A DNA stretch of 64,000 bases from Paraburkholderia kururiensis (lineage in GTDB: Bacteria; Pseudomonadota; Gammaproteobacteria; Burkholderiales; Burkholderiaceae): positions 6,138,001 through 6,202,000 of the forward strand of contig NZ_CP139965.1 in assembly GCF_034424375.1 (NCBI RefSeq). Direction: 5' to 3'. Under the pieces are notes generated by a model, which saw nothing but the letters and a program-made list of their open reading frames with translations, searched no databases and was not told the origin of the DNA. The position numbers and the translations under genes were made by a program. Positions within the stretch are counted from its first letter, which is position 1. Every line of letters begins with the position of its first letter. Positions 36,648 through 45,026 of this stretch are shown here, in pieces.

Positions 36648-38633
36648 CTACGGCACGGCGAACTCGACTGTGAGCACCTCGAAGGGCTCAAGCTTGAACG
36701 CGAGCGGCTGGTCCGCCTCCACCTTGCCCGGCATCGACCGTATGTGCGCACCACCCCATGGCGGCTCGTGTACTTCGAAATGCGTCGCGGCGCCATCGGG
36801 CAACGCCAGCGCTTCGCGCAGATCCAGCACGAAGCGCTGCATGTGCTGATCAGGATTGCGTAGCGTCACGATGGCACGCCGCGGAGACCACGCGGCCCAA
36901 CCATAGACCTCCAGCGCGTCGGGCGCGCCGCCGATCCAGTGCGTATCGCGCAACACGTCCGCATTGCCGCGCGCCCATCGGGCTGCTTGCGCGAGCACGT
37001 CCCAGTCGCGCTCCGCGAGAAGCGACGGCGTGACATAAAGCTCCTGCAATTGCGTGCCGCCCGCGAAGAACGAGCGCACCTCGTGCGCGAAGGCTTCGCC
37101 TTGCGGCGCCTCCAGCCCTTTGCAATGCTGCGCGCAGATGATCCCGTGCAGCATCAGCGAATTGAGCGGAAACAGTCGACTTCGAACAACGACGTTGCGA
37201 TACGTCTGCGCATCGCGATACGTGATCCAGCGCTCGCGGTCGCAGCCCGTGCCCGCGAAGCCGTGATCCGCGCCGTCGCGCCAGATCGTGTCCGCAAAGC
37301 GCAGCCAGAACGGCGACGGATGCGTGCCGGTGCTCAGATTGATGAAGGTCTCCGGCTTTGCCGCGCGAATGTCTTCGATCAAATGAATCGCCGCGTCCCA
37401 GTCGCTGTCGAAGCGGCTGCCTGGCACGACGTGGTCCGCATTGCCTGTGCCGTCGAACTTGAAGTGATTGACCCCATGCGTGCCGAGCAGCGTCATCACC
37501 ACCTCGTGAAAACGCGCGTAATAGTTCGGCCCCGAAAGCGCAAAGCCTCGATCGACCACCTCGTAACCGCTCGCGGCACCTCGCGCAACGCGCGCCTCGC
37601 GCGGTTCGCAATAGCCGCCCCACGGCGAGAGCCACACGCCGGGCGCGGCGCCGAAGCGCGCGGCGGCCTCGCGTAGCGGCACGAAGCCTTGCGGAAAATC
37701 ACGGCTGAAATGCCAGCTACCGCTCAGGTCGTCCCAACCGTCGTCGAACATGAACGAGTCGATATGCACGTCGCGCCTCGCATGCAGTTCGCGCCCCACC
37801 GTTTCGATGCGTTCAACCGCCTGCTTCGCGGTGTACGGCGTCAGATAGCCGATGTCGTACCAGCTGTTGTAGTGCAGAAACGGACGGTACGGATGCGCCC
37901 GCTCGCGTTCGACGTAGGCAGCGAAGTCGCGGCGCATCTGCCCGCTGCGCGCCACGCCCGCGACCGCGCTGTACTCGACGGTCTTGTCCTTGCTGAGCGG
38001 CAGTGCGCGCGAAACCGTGAGCGTCACCGCGCCGTTGCGCGCGCGATTCTGCGCGCGCGGCAGTTCGATCCCCAGATAGACGTCGCCCACGATGACGGGC
38101 ACGCCGTCGAGCCCCTCCCCGGCCTCGGTCGCATGCCTGGCACAGACGCCGTCGATGCCGAGCATGGCGACGTTCACGACGGGTTCGTCCCGCTTCAACG
38201 CTGTGATCGACACACGCTCGCGCAGATACGACGAACCGTCGCGTTGTTCGACGCTCCAGCGAACGAGAAAGCGCGCTTCGTCGTCGGTCAAGGTCGCGAC
38301 AATGCGTTTGCCGGCGATCTGCCCGGCGAGGCACGAGGCCGATGGATTCGCCTCGAGCGTTTCTTCGCTCGGCGACGCGAGCAACGTGAGATCGCGCATG
38401 TCGAGCACACGACCATCGGCGAGCGTGAGCGCGAACGGCGTGCTGAGCGTAAGCGTGCGGGCATGCAAACGGTCCACGAGCGCGAAGTCGCAAAGGCGCG
38501 TGTCGACCACGCGCCAGCTCATCGCAATCGCGGCGTTGCCGAAGCTCTGCCGCTCGCTACCGGCCTGAAACGCCGGCGTGCCCGACCACGAGGACATCGC
38601 GAACAACGAAGACGAGGTGGCGTTCGGTGGCAT
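36648..38633 (-). CDS. GH36-like alpha-galactosidase-type glycosidase
   Basis: A 661-residue protein with a beta-sandwich N-terminal part (to about 250), a TIM barrel and a C-terminal beta domain. Barrel signatures are HYNSWYDIGYLTPYT, SFMFDDGWDD, VWLSPWGGY, VNHFKFDGTGN (the KxD-type nucleophile strand of clan GH-D) and FINLSTGTHPSPFWL. Similar proteins are often labelled enterotoxin in databases without evidence of toxicity; a galactosidase or N-acetylgalactosaminidase activity is more reasonable. The exact family and substrate are not settled. No signal peptide is present. The ATG at 38633 has CAGGA about ten bases upstream. It converges with the GH35 gene. Confidence 0.75.
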   Translation of the reverse strand: MPPNATSSSLFAMSSWSGTPAFQAGSERQSFGNAAIAMSWRVVDTRLCDFALVDRLHARTLTLSTPFALTLADGRVLDMRDLTLLASPSEETLEANPSASCLAGQIAGKRIVATLTDDEARFLVRWSVEQRDGSSYLRERVSITALKRDEPVVNVAMLGIDGVCARHATEAGEGLDGVPVIVGDVYLGIELPRAQNRARNGAVTLTVSRALPLSKDKTVEYSAVAGVARSGQMRRDFAAYVERERAHPYRPFLHYNSWYDIGYLTPYTAKQAVERIETVGRELHARRDVHIDSFMFDDGWDDLSGSWHFSRDFPQGFVPLREAAARFGAAPGVWLSPWGGYCEPREARVARGAASGYEVVDRGFALSGPNYYARFHEVVMTLLGTHGVNHFKFDGTGNADHVVPGSRFDSDWDAAIHLIEDIRAAKPETFINLSTGTHPSPFWLRFADTIWRDGADHGFAGTGCDRERWITYRDAQTYRNVVVRSRLFPLNSLMLHGIICAQHCKGLEAPQGEAFAHEVRSFFAGGTQLQELYVTPSLLAERDWDVLAQAARWARGNADVLRDTHWIGGAPDALEVYGWAAWSPRRAIVTLRNPDQHMQRFVLDLREALALPDGAATHFEVHEPPWGGAHIRSMPGKVEADQPLAFKLEPFEVLTVEFAVP

Positions 38634-38766
38634 GGCGCAAGCGTCCTGGAGAGCATTGAGGTGTGACGTGAGACCGCTTGCCGATGATATCGCCGTCACG
38701 TGACCTGAAGCGAGGCGCGCGGCGGACCGCAGGCGCGTTGTGCATGCGGTCCGGGCCTGGCCGAAG

Positions 38767-39412
38767 CTACGCGAGCCCTTGCGCCGATAGCGCGAGCAGC
38801 ACGCGCTCCGCTCCTATGCCGAAGCCCGCGCCCTCTCGATACGCGCCGCCTCCTGCCACCTGCTGCTGCGCGCCGAGTTCGCGACAACGCATCTCGAAGC
38901 CGCGTCCGTCCAGGTAGTAGCTGAGTCCCCGGCGTGCTGCGTCGTCCAGTTCGTAGCGCAGTCCCAGCGAGTCGAGAAAGCCGCTCGCAATAACCTGACT
39001 ACGCTCCAGCGCGCGTTGGGTGTCGCGGCTCAGGCATTCGAATCCGAGCTGCCAGAACTCACGATAGCGGCCCGCCTGAGGCCGCTCGTAGCGGTAGCAT
39101 CGCGCCACATAGAACAGCAGCCGCTCTTGCCGCCGCGCGAGCAGCGTCGCGCACTGCTCCTGAAAAAGCGCAGTCGCCTCGGGAATCAGGCAGCACGGAC
39201 GCCCCTTCTTGTCGTCGAAGGCCCACATCTGGCCGATGATCTCGCTGCCGCCGGCTTTCTGGACGAAGGTGTCCTGCGACCACAGGGCGGGCACGATGGC
39301 CTCCTCCGCGCCGGCCTCAATGAAGATAGCTCCGGAAGCGGTTTTCCAGTGCACGCATGCGGGCGGCTTCCTCGCCTACGACGAAACGGGTTCCACGGAT
39401 CATGGTCATGTT
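38767..39412 (-). pseudogene. Histidyl-tRNA synthetase-like catalytic domain gene, frameshifted
   Basis: From ATG 39412 the frame reads TMIRGTRFVVGEEAARMRAL to RFRSYLH and then stops. One frame over it continues EAGAEEAIVPALWSQDTFVQ to the end at 38767. One extra base in CATTGAG (about 39317-39323) breaks an otherwise normal protein of about 215 residues. Class II synthetase motifs are clear: motif 2 CYRYERPQAGRYREFWQLGFE and motif 3 GAGFGIGAERVLLAL. The anticodon-binding domain is absent, so it could not be an ordinary HisRS. HisZ-like or amino-acid-activating roles are possible. A terminator sits in its 5' leader. Confidence 0.72.
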
Positions 39413-39447
39413 CGGTTCCTCACGAAAATAAGCTGAAAAACAAGGGC

Positions 39448-39478
39448 AAAAATAAAAAAGGCGCCGGGAAGGCGCCTT
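39448..39478 (-). terminator. Strong intrinsic terminator in the leader of the HisRS-like gene
   Basis: On the minus strand AAGGCGCC, loop TTCCC and GGCGCCTT are followed directly by TTTTATTTTT. This is a textbook Rho-independent terminator. It lies 36 bases upstream of the HisRS-like ATG and 22 bases downstream of a short leader ORF. It may end the message of the Tyr-Cys repeat gene, act as an attenuator for the synthetase-like gene, or both. Confidence 0.88.
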
Positions 39479-39500
39479 TCGCTCGTGCGGGAAGGGAAAT

Positions 39501-39602
39501 TCAGGAACGCTTTCCTTTCCGCGCTATGGACGTAACGAGTGGCGGCGCGCCGGTGGGGCTGCCGCGATGATGCCTACCGAAGGGGACGTTACGTAGTTCC
39601 AT
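39501..39602 (-). CDS. Possible 33-residue leader peptide upstream of an attenuator
   Basis: ATG 39602 opens a 33-codon frame (MELRNVPFGRHHRGSPTGAP and on to GKRS). It contains two adjacent His codons (CAT CAT, codons 11-12) and ends 22 bases before the terminator. Inverted arms ACGTAACG and CGTTACGT (39587-39594 and 39530-39537) enclose the His codons. The layout recalls amino-acid operon leaders, and the downstream gene is HisRS-like. Against it: no good ribosome site is visible before the ATG, only two His codons are present, and I do not find a clean antiterminator excluding the terminator stem. The other bases in 39413-39685 hold nothing else I can support. Confidence 0.35.
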   Translation of the reverse strand: MELRNVPFGRHHRGSPTGAPPLVTSIARKGKRS

Positions 39603-39685
39603 GGCGCAGATATTCGCACACCCGTCTCGTTTTGCAAACGGGCGCGCAGGTATGCGACGCCGCGCGCCCGGCCCGTTCAATGCGG

Positions 39686-40315
39686 TCAATGCCGCGTCTG
39701 CACCCCGTCGCCTTGCCCCTGCGACGGTGTAATCGCGCAGTAAGCCGGCGGCGCGGCCTGCACGCCGGGCGCGATCGCGCAGTAAGCCGGTTTCGCTTCC
39801 GCGTTCGGCGTAACGGCGCAATACGCGGCCTGGGCCTCGACTCCCGGCGTGATCGCGCAATACGCAGGTTGGGCCTGCGCACCCGGCGTCACCGCGCAAT
39901 ACGCCGCAGCCTGCGCCTGTTCCTGTGCCGCTGTACCGAACGTCCGTTCCATCAGTGCACCAGTGGCGGACGCCAGTTCGAACAGGCGCGCCTCGTCGTC
40001 CGCGCCGTCGATGCCCACATACGGGTTGTGATGCAGCACGAAACCGAAGATGCGCTCGCAGTCGTTCGCATAGCGCTTCGTGTCCAGAATGTGCGCGTGC
40101 CAGAACTGGTCCACTTCTTCGCTCGGTACGATGGCCGTGTCCGGATACTGCGCCGCGAGCTTCAGGAACTGGCGGTAGCCCGCCTCGGCGCGCGCCACTG
40201 TTTCAGGCGTCCACTGCCCGTCGCGCCGGTGCAGCAGCTTGGCCTTCATCCGCGCAAAGTCGAGTGCATCGATCGCCAGCCACATCCGTGCTACGTCTGC
40301 CTCTTGCTCATGCAT
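39686..40315 (-). CDS. GRDP-like protein with five C-terminal Tyr-Cys repeats
   Basis: A 209-residue soluble protein. Residues 1-125 resemble the bacterial glycine-rich-domain-protein-like (DUF1399-type) domain, with EEVDQFWHAHILDTKRYAND around residues 66-85 (two His and an Asp that could bind metal). Residues 138-198 hold five repeats of about 13 residues, the first AYCAVTPGAQAQP, with cysteines at 140, 153, 166, 179 and 193. The variation is conservative (Val/Ile, Gly/Asn/Ser). AAAGGAG precedes the ATG. It follows the GGDEF-EAL gene by 43 bases on the same strand. The tail looks like a multi-core modified-peptide precursor or a metal/thiol-binding tail. No known modifying enzyme is adjacent. 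Confidence 0.75.
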   Translation of the reverse strand: MHEQEADVARMWLAIDALDFARMKAKLLHRRDGQWTPETVARAEAGYRQFLKLAAQYPDTAIVPSEEVDQFWHAHILDTKRYANDCERIFGFVLHHNPYVGIDGADDEARLFELASATGALMERTFGTAAQEQAQAAAYCAVTPGAQAQPAYCAITPGVEAQAAYCAVTPNAEAKPAYCAIAPGVQAAPPAYCAITPSQGQGDGVQTRH

Positions 40316-40358
40316 GGTCCCACTCCTTTCGTCAGTAAGACGCGCCTTGGCTTTCGCT

Positions 40359-43300
40359 TCAAGCGCGCCGGGATTGCAGCGGTCGCACGTCGGCGCGGCC
40401 GCGGTCCTGCCAGCGTTTCAGGAACAGCGTCATCTCGCTCGCGGGAATCGGGCGGCTGTAGAAGTAGCCCTGCACTTCATCGCAGCCTTCCTTGCGCAGG
40501 AATTCGACGTGCGCCTCGGTCTCCACGCCTTCGGCCACCACTTCGAGGCCAAGACCGTGACCCAGCGCGATCACCGCGCTCGTGATCTGTGCGTCGCTTC
40601 TGCTTGCGGGTATGTCGTGAATGAACGAGCGGTCGATCTTGACCGTATCGATCGGAAAGCGGTTCAGGTAGGCGAGCGACGAATAACCGGTGCCGAAGTC
40701 GTCGATGGACAGGCGCACGCCCGTGCGCTTGAGGTTGGAGAGCCACGCCGCGGCCTGCTCCGCGTGGCGCATCACCATGCTCTCGGTGAGTTCGAGTTCG
40801 AGCAGTTCGCCCGGCAATTGCGCATCGGCGAGCGCGGCCATGATCTCGCGATGCAGGTCCTTGTTCGAGAACTGGCGCGCCGAAAGATTGACCGCGACGC
40901 GCACGGGCGCAAGGCCGCTCGCGAGCCACGCGGCGTTCTGACGGCACGCTTCGCGCAGCACCCATGCGCCGATCTGCACGATCGCCCCGGTCTGTTCCGC
41001 CAGCGGAATGAAGGCCATGGGCGCGACGAGCCCGAGCGTGGGATGACGCCAGCGCACGAGCGCCTCGACGCCCGTGCAGCGGTTCGTGCGCAACGAAATG
41101 CGCGGCTGGTAATAGAGCACGAGTTCGCCGTTGTCCACGGCGCGGCGCAGGTGCGATTCCATTTCGATGCGCTGCTGCAAAGACGTGCTCATCTGCCGCG
41201 CGTACAGCTGCCAGGTGTTGCGGCCCTGCTCCTTCGCACCGTACATGGCGATGTCCGCGTGCTTGAGCAGCGTTTGCACGTCGTCGCCGTCGCCCGGATA
41301 CGAGGCGATGCCGATGCTCGCCGTCACCGCGAGCTGCCGTCCGCTCACGGCGAAAGGCTGTTCGAGCGTGGCGTGAATCGCGTCGACCGTGCAACGGATG
41401 TCGAACGCTGTGCCACGCGGCTCTTCCACCAGCATGACGAATTCGTCGCCGCCCAGGCGCGCGATGTCGCGAGGCGCGGCGACCTGTCCGCGCAGACGCT
41501 CGGCGACGGCGCGCAACAGCAGATCGCCGGCGTTGTGACCGAGCAGATCGTTCACGTCCTTGAATTCGTCGAGGTCGATGAACAGCACGTGAAAAGCGGT
41601 CTCGTCGCAACGTGCGCGTGCGAGCACTTCTTCCAGACGCTCGCGAAACATGAGCCGATTCGGCAATCCGGTGAGGACGTCGTGCGTCGCGAGAAAACGC
41701 AGCGTGTCTTCCGCCTGGCGGCGCTGCAGAAAATGACACGTCTGGATCGCAACGGAGCCCGCCATCGCCAGCGCATTCGACTCCGAGGGCCGACGTTCGC
41801 GCGCATAGAATTCCGCCACGCCAAGCGTCGTGGCGCCCGCGCGAATGCCGAAGGCGAACACCGTCGTCACGCCGCCCGCGGCGAGCCAGGCCGCGTGCGG
41901 CAATCGCGACAACGCCTTGCGGCCGGAGCGCCAGCAGGGTTGCCCGGCGTCCCAGGCGCTTTGCCGCCGCAAGCCCGCGGGACGCGACAACAACCACTGC
42001 CCGAGTTCATCCTCGCGCGCATGCAAAGCCACCGAAAGCGCGGGCGTCTGCCCCGACGTATCGGGCCAGAAGGCGCCGGCGTCCCATTCCATGCCCTCGG
42101 CCAGCGTATCGACGATCTGCTGGATGACCGCGGCTTCGCTCGTCGCGGTCGCGAGCTTCAGCGAAATGGCGTGCTCGAGCTGCCGCGTGCGTTCGGCGAG
42201 CTTGCGCGACGTGATTTCGAGCGCGGTGCCGCGCAGCGCGCGCCGCTCCTGCGCCCCATAGGGGCGGCCGATCAGTTGCAGCCAGCCGCGCCGGCCGCGC
42301 ATGGACCGATAGCGGCATTCGAGTTCGAACGGCTCGCCCGTACGCAGCGTCTTTCTCGCGTGCACGACAAGCGCCGCGCGATCGTGCGGATCGATTGCGG
42401 CGAGCAGGTGGTCGACGCTCGCGCTGTCGCCACGCCAGCCGAGCAGGCGCGCCATTTCCGTGGACAGATGAACGGCCCCGCCCTCGGCATCGACCTGCCA
42501 GTCGCCGAGATGCGCCGTGCGCTGCGCTTCGGCACGCGCCCTCTCGCTCTCGCGCAGCGTGCCGGTGATGCGTTCCGCGAGCCGCACGGCGCGCACGCGC
42601 GACGTGGCGAGCGAATACGCGAGGCCCGCGAGCAGCAGACTGATGACGACACCTGCCAGCGCGGCAGACCGCGGCAGCATCCGTTGCGTGCCGGCAAGCG
42701 CGACGGGATCAACCGTGACGACGAGCAGCCAGCGGCGGCCGCCGAACGGTTGCACGACGCTTGTCGTCCATTCGTGGTTGAGAGCGGCCGGGTTTGCGTT
42801 CGTGGCAGAAACGGCCGCGGCGGAAGCGGCCATGTTCGTCTCGCCGCTCGCGTTTGGACTGGCGCTGTCGAACAGCAACGTGGCAGTGGACGGCAGCACG
42901 GCCGGTTCGTCGAGCCGGCCCGCTTCGTAGATGCGCAGGCGTATCGCCTTCGACGTGTTGGCCGCGAGCAGCCCCGCCATCAGATCGTTGAGCCGGATGC
43001 CGGCGCCCACGGACCCGATGTAGGCAAGCCGCCGTTCCGCCACGGTGTCGTGCGGCATGCCGCGGCGGTACACAGGCAGCCGCAACGCAATGCCGATATG
43101 CGGATGCGTGCTCTGCGCGAAGATCAGACGGCCGCTACTGACGGGCTCGCCGGTATCGCGACCCCGCGCCAGCGCCGCGAGCCGCCCCGGCTCCACGCCG
43201 AGATCGAGCCCCACCGAAGGCAGATTGTCCTGCAGCGGCTCCACATAGGTCAGCACGAAATACGCGGGACGCCGGCCAGGCGGCCGAATCGCGAAATCCG

Positions 43301-43748
43301 TGCGGGCGGCGCGCAGTATGGGGTCGACCCGTTGCAGGGCGATGAACTCCGCGACATCTTCGTCGCGAACGTACGCGGCGTAATTGAGTGTCTGAAAACC
43401 GGGATACCGGTCAGGCAGATTTAACCCGTTGACGAAATCGCGAAACTCGGTGCGCGAAATGTCGTCGCTCGCGCTAAAGAGCGCCTGCATCGTGACGAGC
43501 ACGTCGGAATACAAGCGCACGCGCGTGCCGATTTTCTGCTGGATGTCCGCGGTATCGGCACTGAAACGCAGACGCGCCTCCCGCTGAATCAGATCGACGC
43601 TGATCAGATAAACGGCGGCCGTAATGGCAATGCCGGCGAGCAGCACGCCAAGAGAAAGGCCTGCGGCTCCGGCTCGGTGAAGCGGACGAAAATAACGACC
43701 CCAGAATTCGCGCACATCGGCTCCCGCACTTTCTGCACGAACGGTCAT
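40359..43748 (-). CDS. Cyclic-di-GMP turnover protein, CHASE-PAS-GAF-GGDEF-EAL
   Basis: A 1129-residue membrane sensor. An N-terminal helix is near residues 30-50 and a periplasmic CHASE domain covers about 60-330 (GFQTLNYAAYVRDEDVAEFI). A second helix is near 365. PAS (around 410-540) and GAF-like (550-700) regions follow. The GGDEF domain carries an intact ARLGGDEFVMLVEE. The EAL domain has intact VEALVRWRHP, NLSARQFSN, IDDFGTGYSSLAYLNRFPID and VVAEGVE. Both activities could be functional. The ATG at 43748 is preferred to a GTG at 43793. It is the first gene of the minus-strand group that includes the Tyr-Cys repeat gene. Confidence 0.92.
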   Translation of the reverse strand: MTVRAESAGADVREFWGRYFRPLHRAGAAGLSLGVLLAGIAITAAVYLISVDLIQREARLRFSADTADIQQKIGTRVRLYSDVLVTMQALFSASDDISRTEFRDFVNGLNLPDRYPGFQTLNYAAYVRDEDVAEFIALQRVDPILRAARTDFAIRPPGRRPAYFVLTYVEPLQDNLPSVGLDLGVEPGRLAALARGRDTGEPVSSGRLIFAQSTHPHIGIALRLPVYRRGMPHDTVAERRLAYIGSVGAGIRLNDLMAGLLAANTSKAIRLRIYEAGRLDEPAVLPSTATLLFDSASPNASGETNMAASAAAVSATNANPAALNHEWTTSVVQPFGGRRWLLVVTVDPVALAGTQRMLPRSAALAGVVISLLLAGLAYSLATSRVRAVRLAERITGTLRESERARAEAQRTAHLGDWQVDAEGGAVHLSTEMARLLGWRGDSASVDHLLAAIDPHDRAALVVHARKTLRTGEPFELECRYRSMRGRRGWLQLIGRPYGAQERRALRGTALEITSRKLAERTRQLEHAISLKLATATSEAAVIQQIVDTLAEGMEWDAGAFWPDTSGQTPALSVALHAREDELGQWLLSRPAGLRRQSAWDAGQPCWRSGRKALSRLPHAAWLAAGGVTTVFAFGIRAGATTLGVAEFYARERRPSESNALAMAGSVAIQTCHFLQRRQAEDTLRFLATHDVLTGLPNRLMFRERLEEVLARARCDETAFHVLFIDLDEFKDVNDLLGHNAGDLLLRAVAERLRGQVAAPRDIARLGGDEFVMLVEEPRGTAFDIRCTVDAIHATLEQPFAVSGRQLAVTASIGIASYPGDGDDVQTLLKHADIAMYGAKEQGRNTWQLYARQMSTSLQQRIEMESHLRRAVDNGELVLYYQPRISLRTNRCTGVEALVRWRHPTLGLVAPMAFIPLAEQTGAIVQIGAWVLREACRQNAAWLASGLAPVRVAVNLSARQFSNKDLHREIMAALADAQLPGELLELELTESMVMRHAEQAAAWLSNLKRTGVRLSIDDFGTGYSSLAYLNRFPIDTVKIDRSFIHDIPASRSDAQITSAVIALGHGLGLEVVAEGVETEAHVEFLRKEGCDEVQGYFYSRPIPASEMTLFLKRWQDRGRADVRPLQSRRA

Positions 43749-44274
43749 TCGCAGCGCGAAGCCGCTGTGCGCACGGCACGCGCGGCCATGCACACATAGC
43801 GCTGAAACAACCGTTGAAATACCGGCGGAAATGCCTGAGTGGAGGGGCGTGCGTAACAGGACCGGACAGGACCGGAAAGGACCGGACTGCGATCCGTTTT
43901 TCTATTCAGTGCGGCGGAGAAACAGGGCAGCTATTTTCACGGAATTCATGAGAACCGCGAGTATGAAGCGTAGCGGAAAATCTCCGCTTCACCACCTATC
44001 GCGAACCCCTATAAAGAAAGTTCGAAAGCGGCCGTGAACCGTACGTCACTGGATCACTGGCGCGTTTATAACGGATGGCGCACGGGGCACCGTTTGATAC
44101 ATGTCAGAAAATGCCGCGTCTATGCTGGGTAATTATCGGTTATCCGTTATTCCCTACGCCGTGTATGGTTGATTTACGTAGTTCATTTTAAATTCGATCG
44201 GCAGTATTTTCCGATTACCTCCCGCATTTATTCCAGCCCCGCTTATTCGCCGCCGCCCACGTGTCGTTTATCGT
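43749..44274. other. Intergenic region upstream of the GGDEF-EAL gene
   Basis: No gene is convincing here. A 10-base unit (AGGACCGGA plus C or A) is repeated three times in tandem at 43858-43887. A small hairpin AGCGGA-AAATC-TCCGCT lies near 43974-43990. The remainder is clearly AT-richer than the neighbours and includes TTTAAATT-type words, as expected for a promoter or a noncoding RNA. I cannot define a transcript. Confidence 0.5.
43858..43887. repeat. Three tandem 10-base repeats (AGGACCGGAN)
   Basis: AGGACCGGAC, AGGACCGGAA and AGGACCGGAC follow one another without a gap. The period of one helical turn would present the same face to a bound protein, but slippage is an equally good explanation. 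Confidence 0.8.
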
Positions 44275-44889
44275 TCATATCTCGTGGCGCTGCTTCAGTT
44301 CCTCCAATGCAAGATGTTGCAGCAGCATGATCGTCTTGCCGTCCACGATGCCGCCCTGCTGCACGAGGTCCAGCGCAGCGCGCAACGGCATTTCCATCAC
44401 TTCCACGTCCTCGCCTTCATGTTCGAGGCCACCGCCGTCGCCCACGCGCATCGAGGCGTCGTACTCGCCTACATAGAAGTGCAGTTTTTCCGTCACTGAA
44501 CCGGGACTCATGAACGCTTCGAACACTTTGCGGATGTGGCGGACGCGGTAGCCGGTTTCTTCCTCCGCTTCCGCGCGAATGCGCTCTTCCGGCGTGGCGC
44601 TATCGAGCAGACCGGCCGCCGCCTCGATCAGCATGCCGTCGTGGCCGTTCACGAACGCCGGCATCCTGAACTGGCGCGTCAGCACGATATTGCCGGTGGC
44701 AGGGTTGTGCAGCAGGATCGTCGCGCCGTTGCCGCGATCGTATGTTTCGCGGCTTTGCCGCTGCCACGTGCCGTCGCGGCGAAGGAAGTCGAACGTGATT
44801 TTTTTCAGCACATACCAGTCGTCCGACAGCACGGTGGTATCGACGATCCGAACCCGATCGTTGCCTGCTCTATCGTTCATCGACTTCAC
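44275..44889 (-). CDS. nudK: Nudix hydrolase, GDP-mannose pyrophosphatase NudK-like
   Basis: A 204-residue Nudix protein. The Nudix box is visible: GLLDSATPEERIRAEAEEETG (G-x5-E-x7-RE-x2-EE-x-G variant, with AEAEEETG at its end), preceded by NPATGNIVLTRQFRMPAFV as in NudK. The tail is PLRAALDLVQQGGIVDGKTIMLLQHL. It would hydrolyse GDP-mannose or ADP-ribose-like compounds. The start is odd: AGGAGG stands six bases before a GTG at 44889, and the ATG at 44880 is too far from it, so GTG is chosen. It is divergent from the DeoR-type regulator. Confidence 0.87.
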   Translation of the reverse strand: MKSMNDRAGNDRVRIVDTTVLSDDWYVLKKITFDFLRRDGTWQRQSRETYDRGNGATILLHNPATGNIVLTRQFRMPAFVNGHDGMLIEAAAGLLDSATPEERIRAEAEEETGYRVRHIRKVFEAFMSPGSVTEKLHFYVGEYDASMRVGDGGGLEHEGEDVEVMEMPLRAALDLVQQGGIVDGKTIMLLQHLALEELKQRHEI

Positions 44890-44943
44890 GGGTTGCCTCC
44901 TCATGAGTGCCCTTCATTCGACAGCGCTTGAATCCCATGGTAA

Positions 44944-44992
44944 CGTGCAGTTTCGTGCAATATCAAGAAATTTCGTGCATTGATTATCGTGC
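44944..44992. promoter_or_regulatory. Repeated CGTGC words upstream of the DeoR-type regulator
   Basis: TTTCGTGCA occurs at 44951-44959 and again at 44971-44979, 20 bases apart. Further CGTGC copies lie at 44944-44948 and 44988-44992. They sit in the short divergent gap between nudK and the DeoR gene. DeoR proteins often bind such direct repeats and control themselves; the link is inferred. Confidence 0.55.
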
Positions 44993-45026
44993 CGGCACTT
45001 TGCTGCACGTCCTTCCGGTTCATCTC

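Noticed and set aside
39501..39899. A 132-residue minus-strand frame overlapping the Tyr-Cys repeat gene end
   Set aside because: Its upstream part is an Arg-rich shadow of the repeat region; only the 33-codon tail from 39602 has the setting of a leader peptide.
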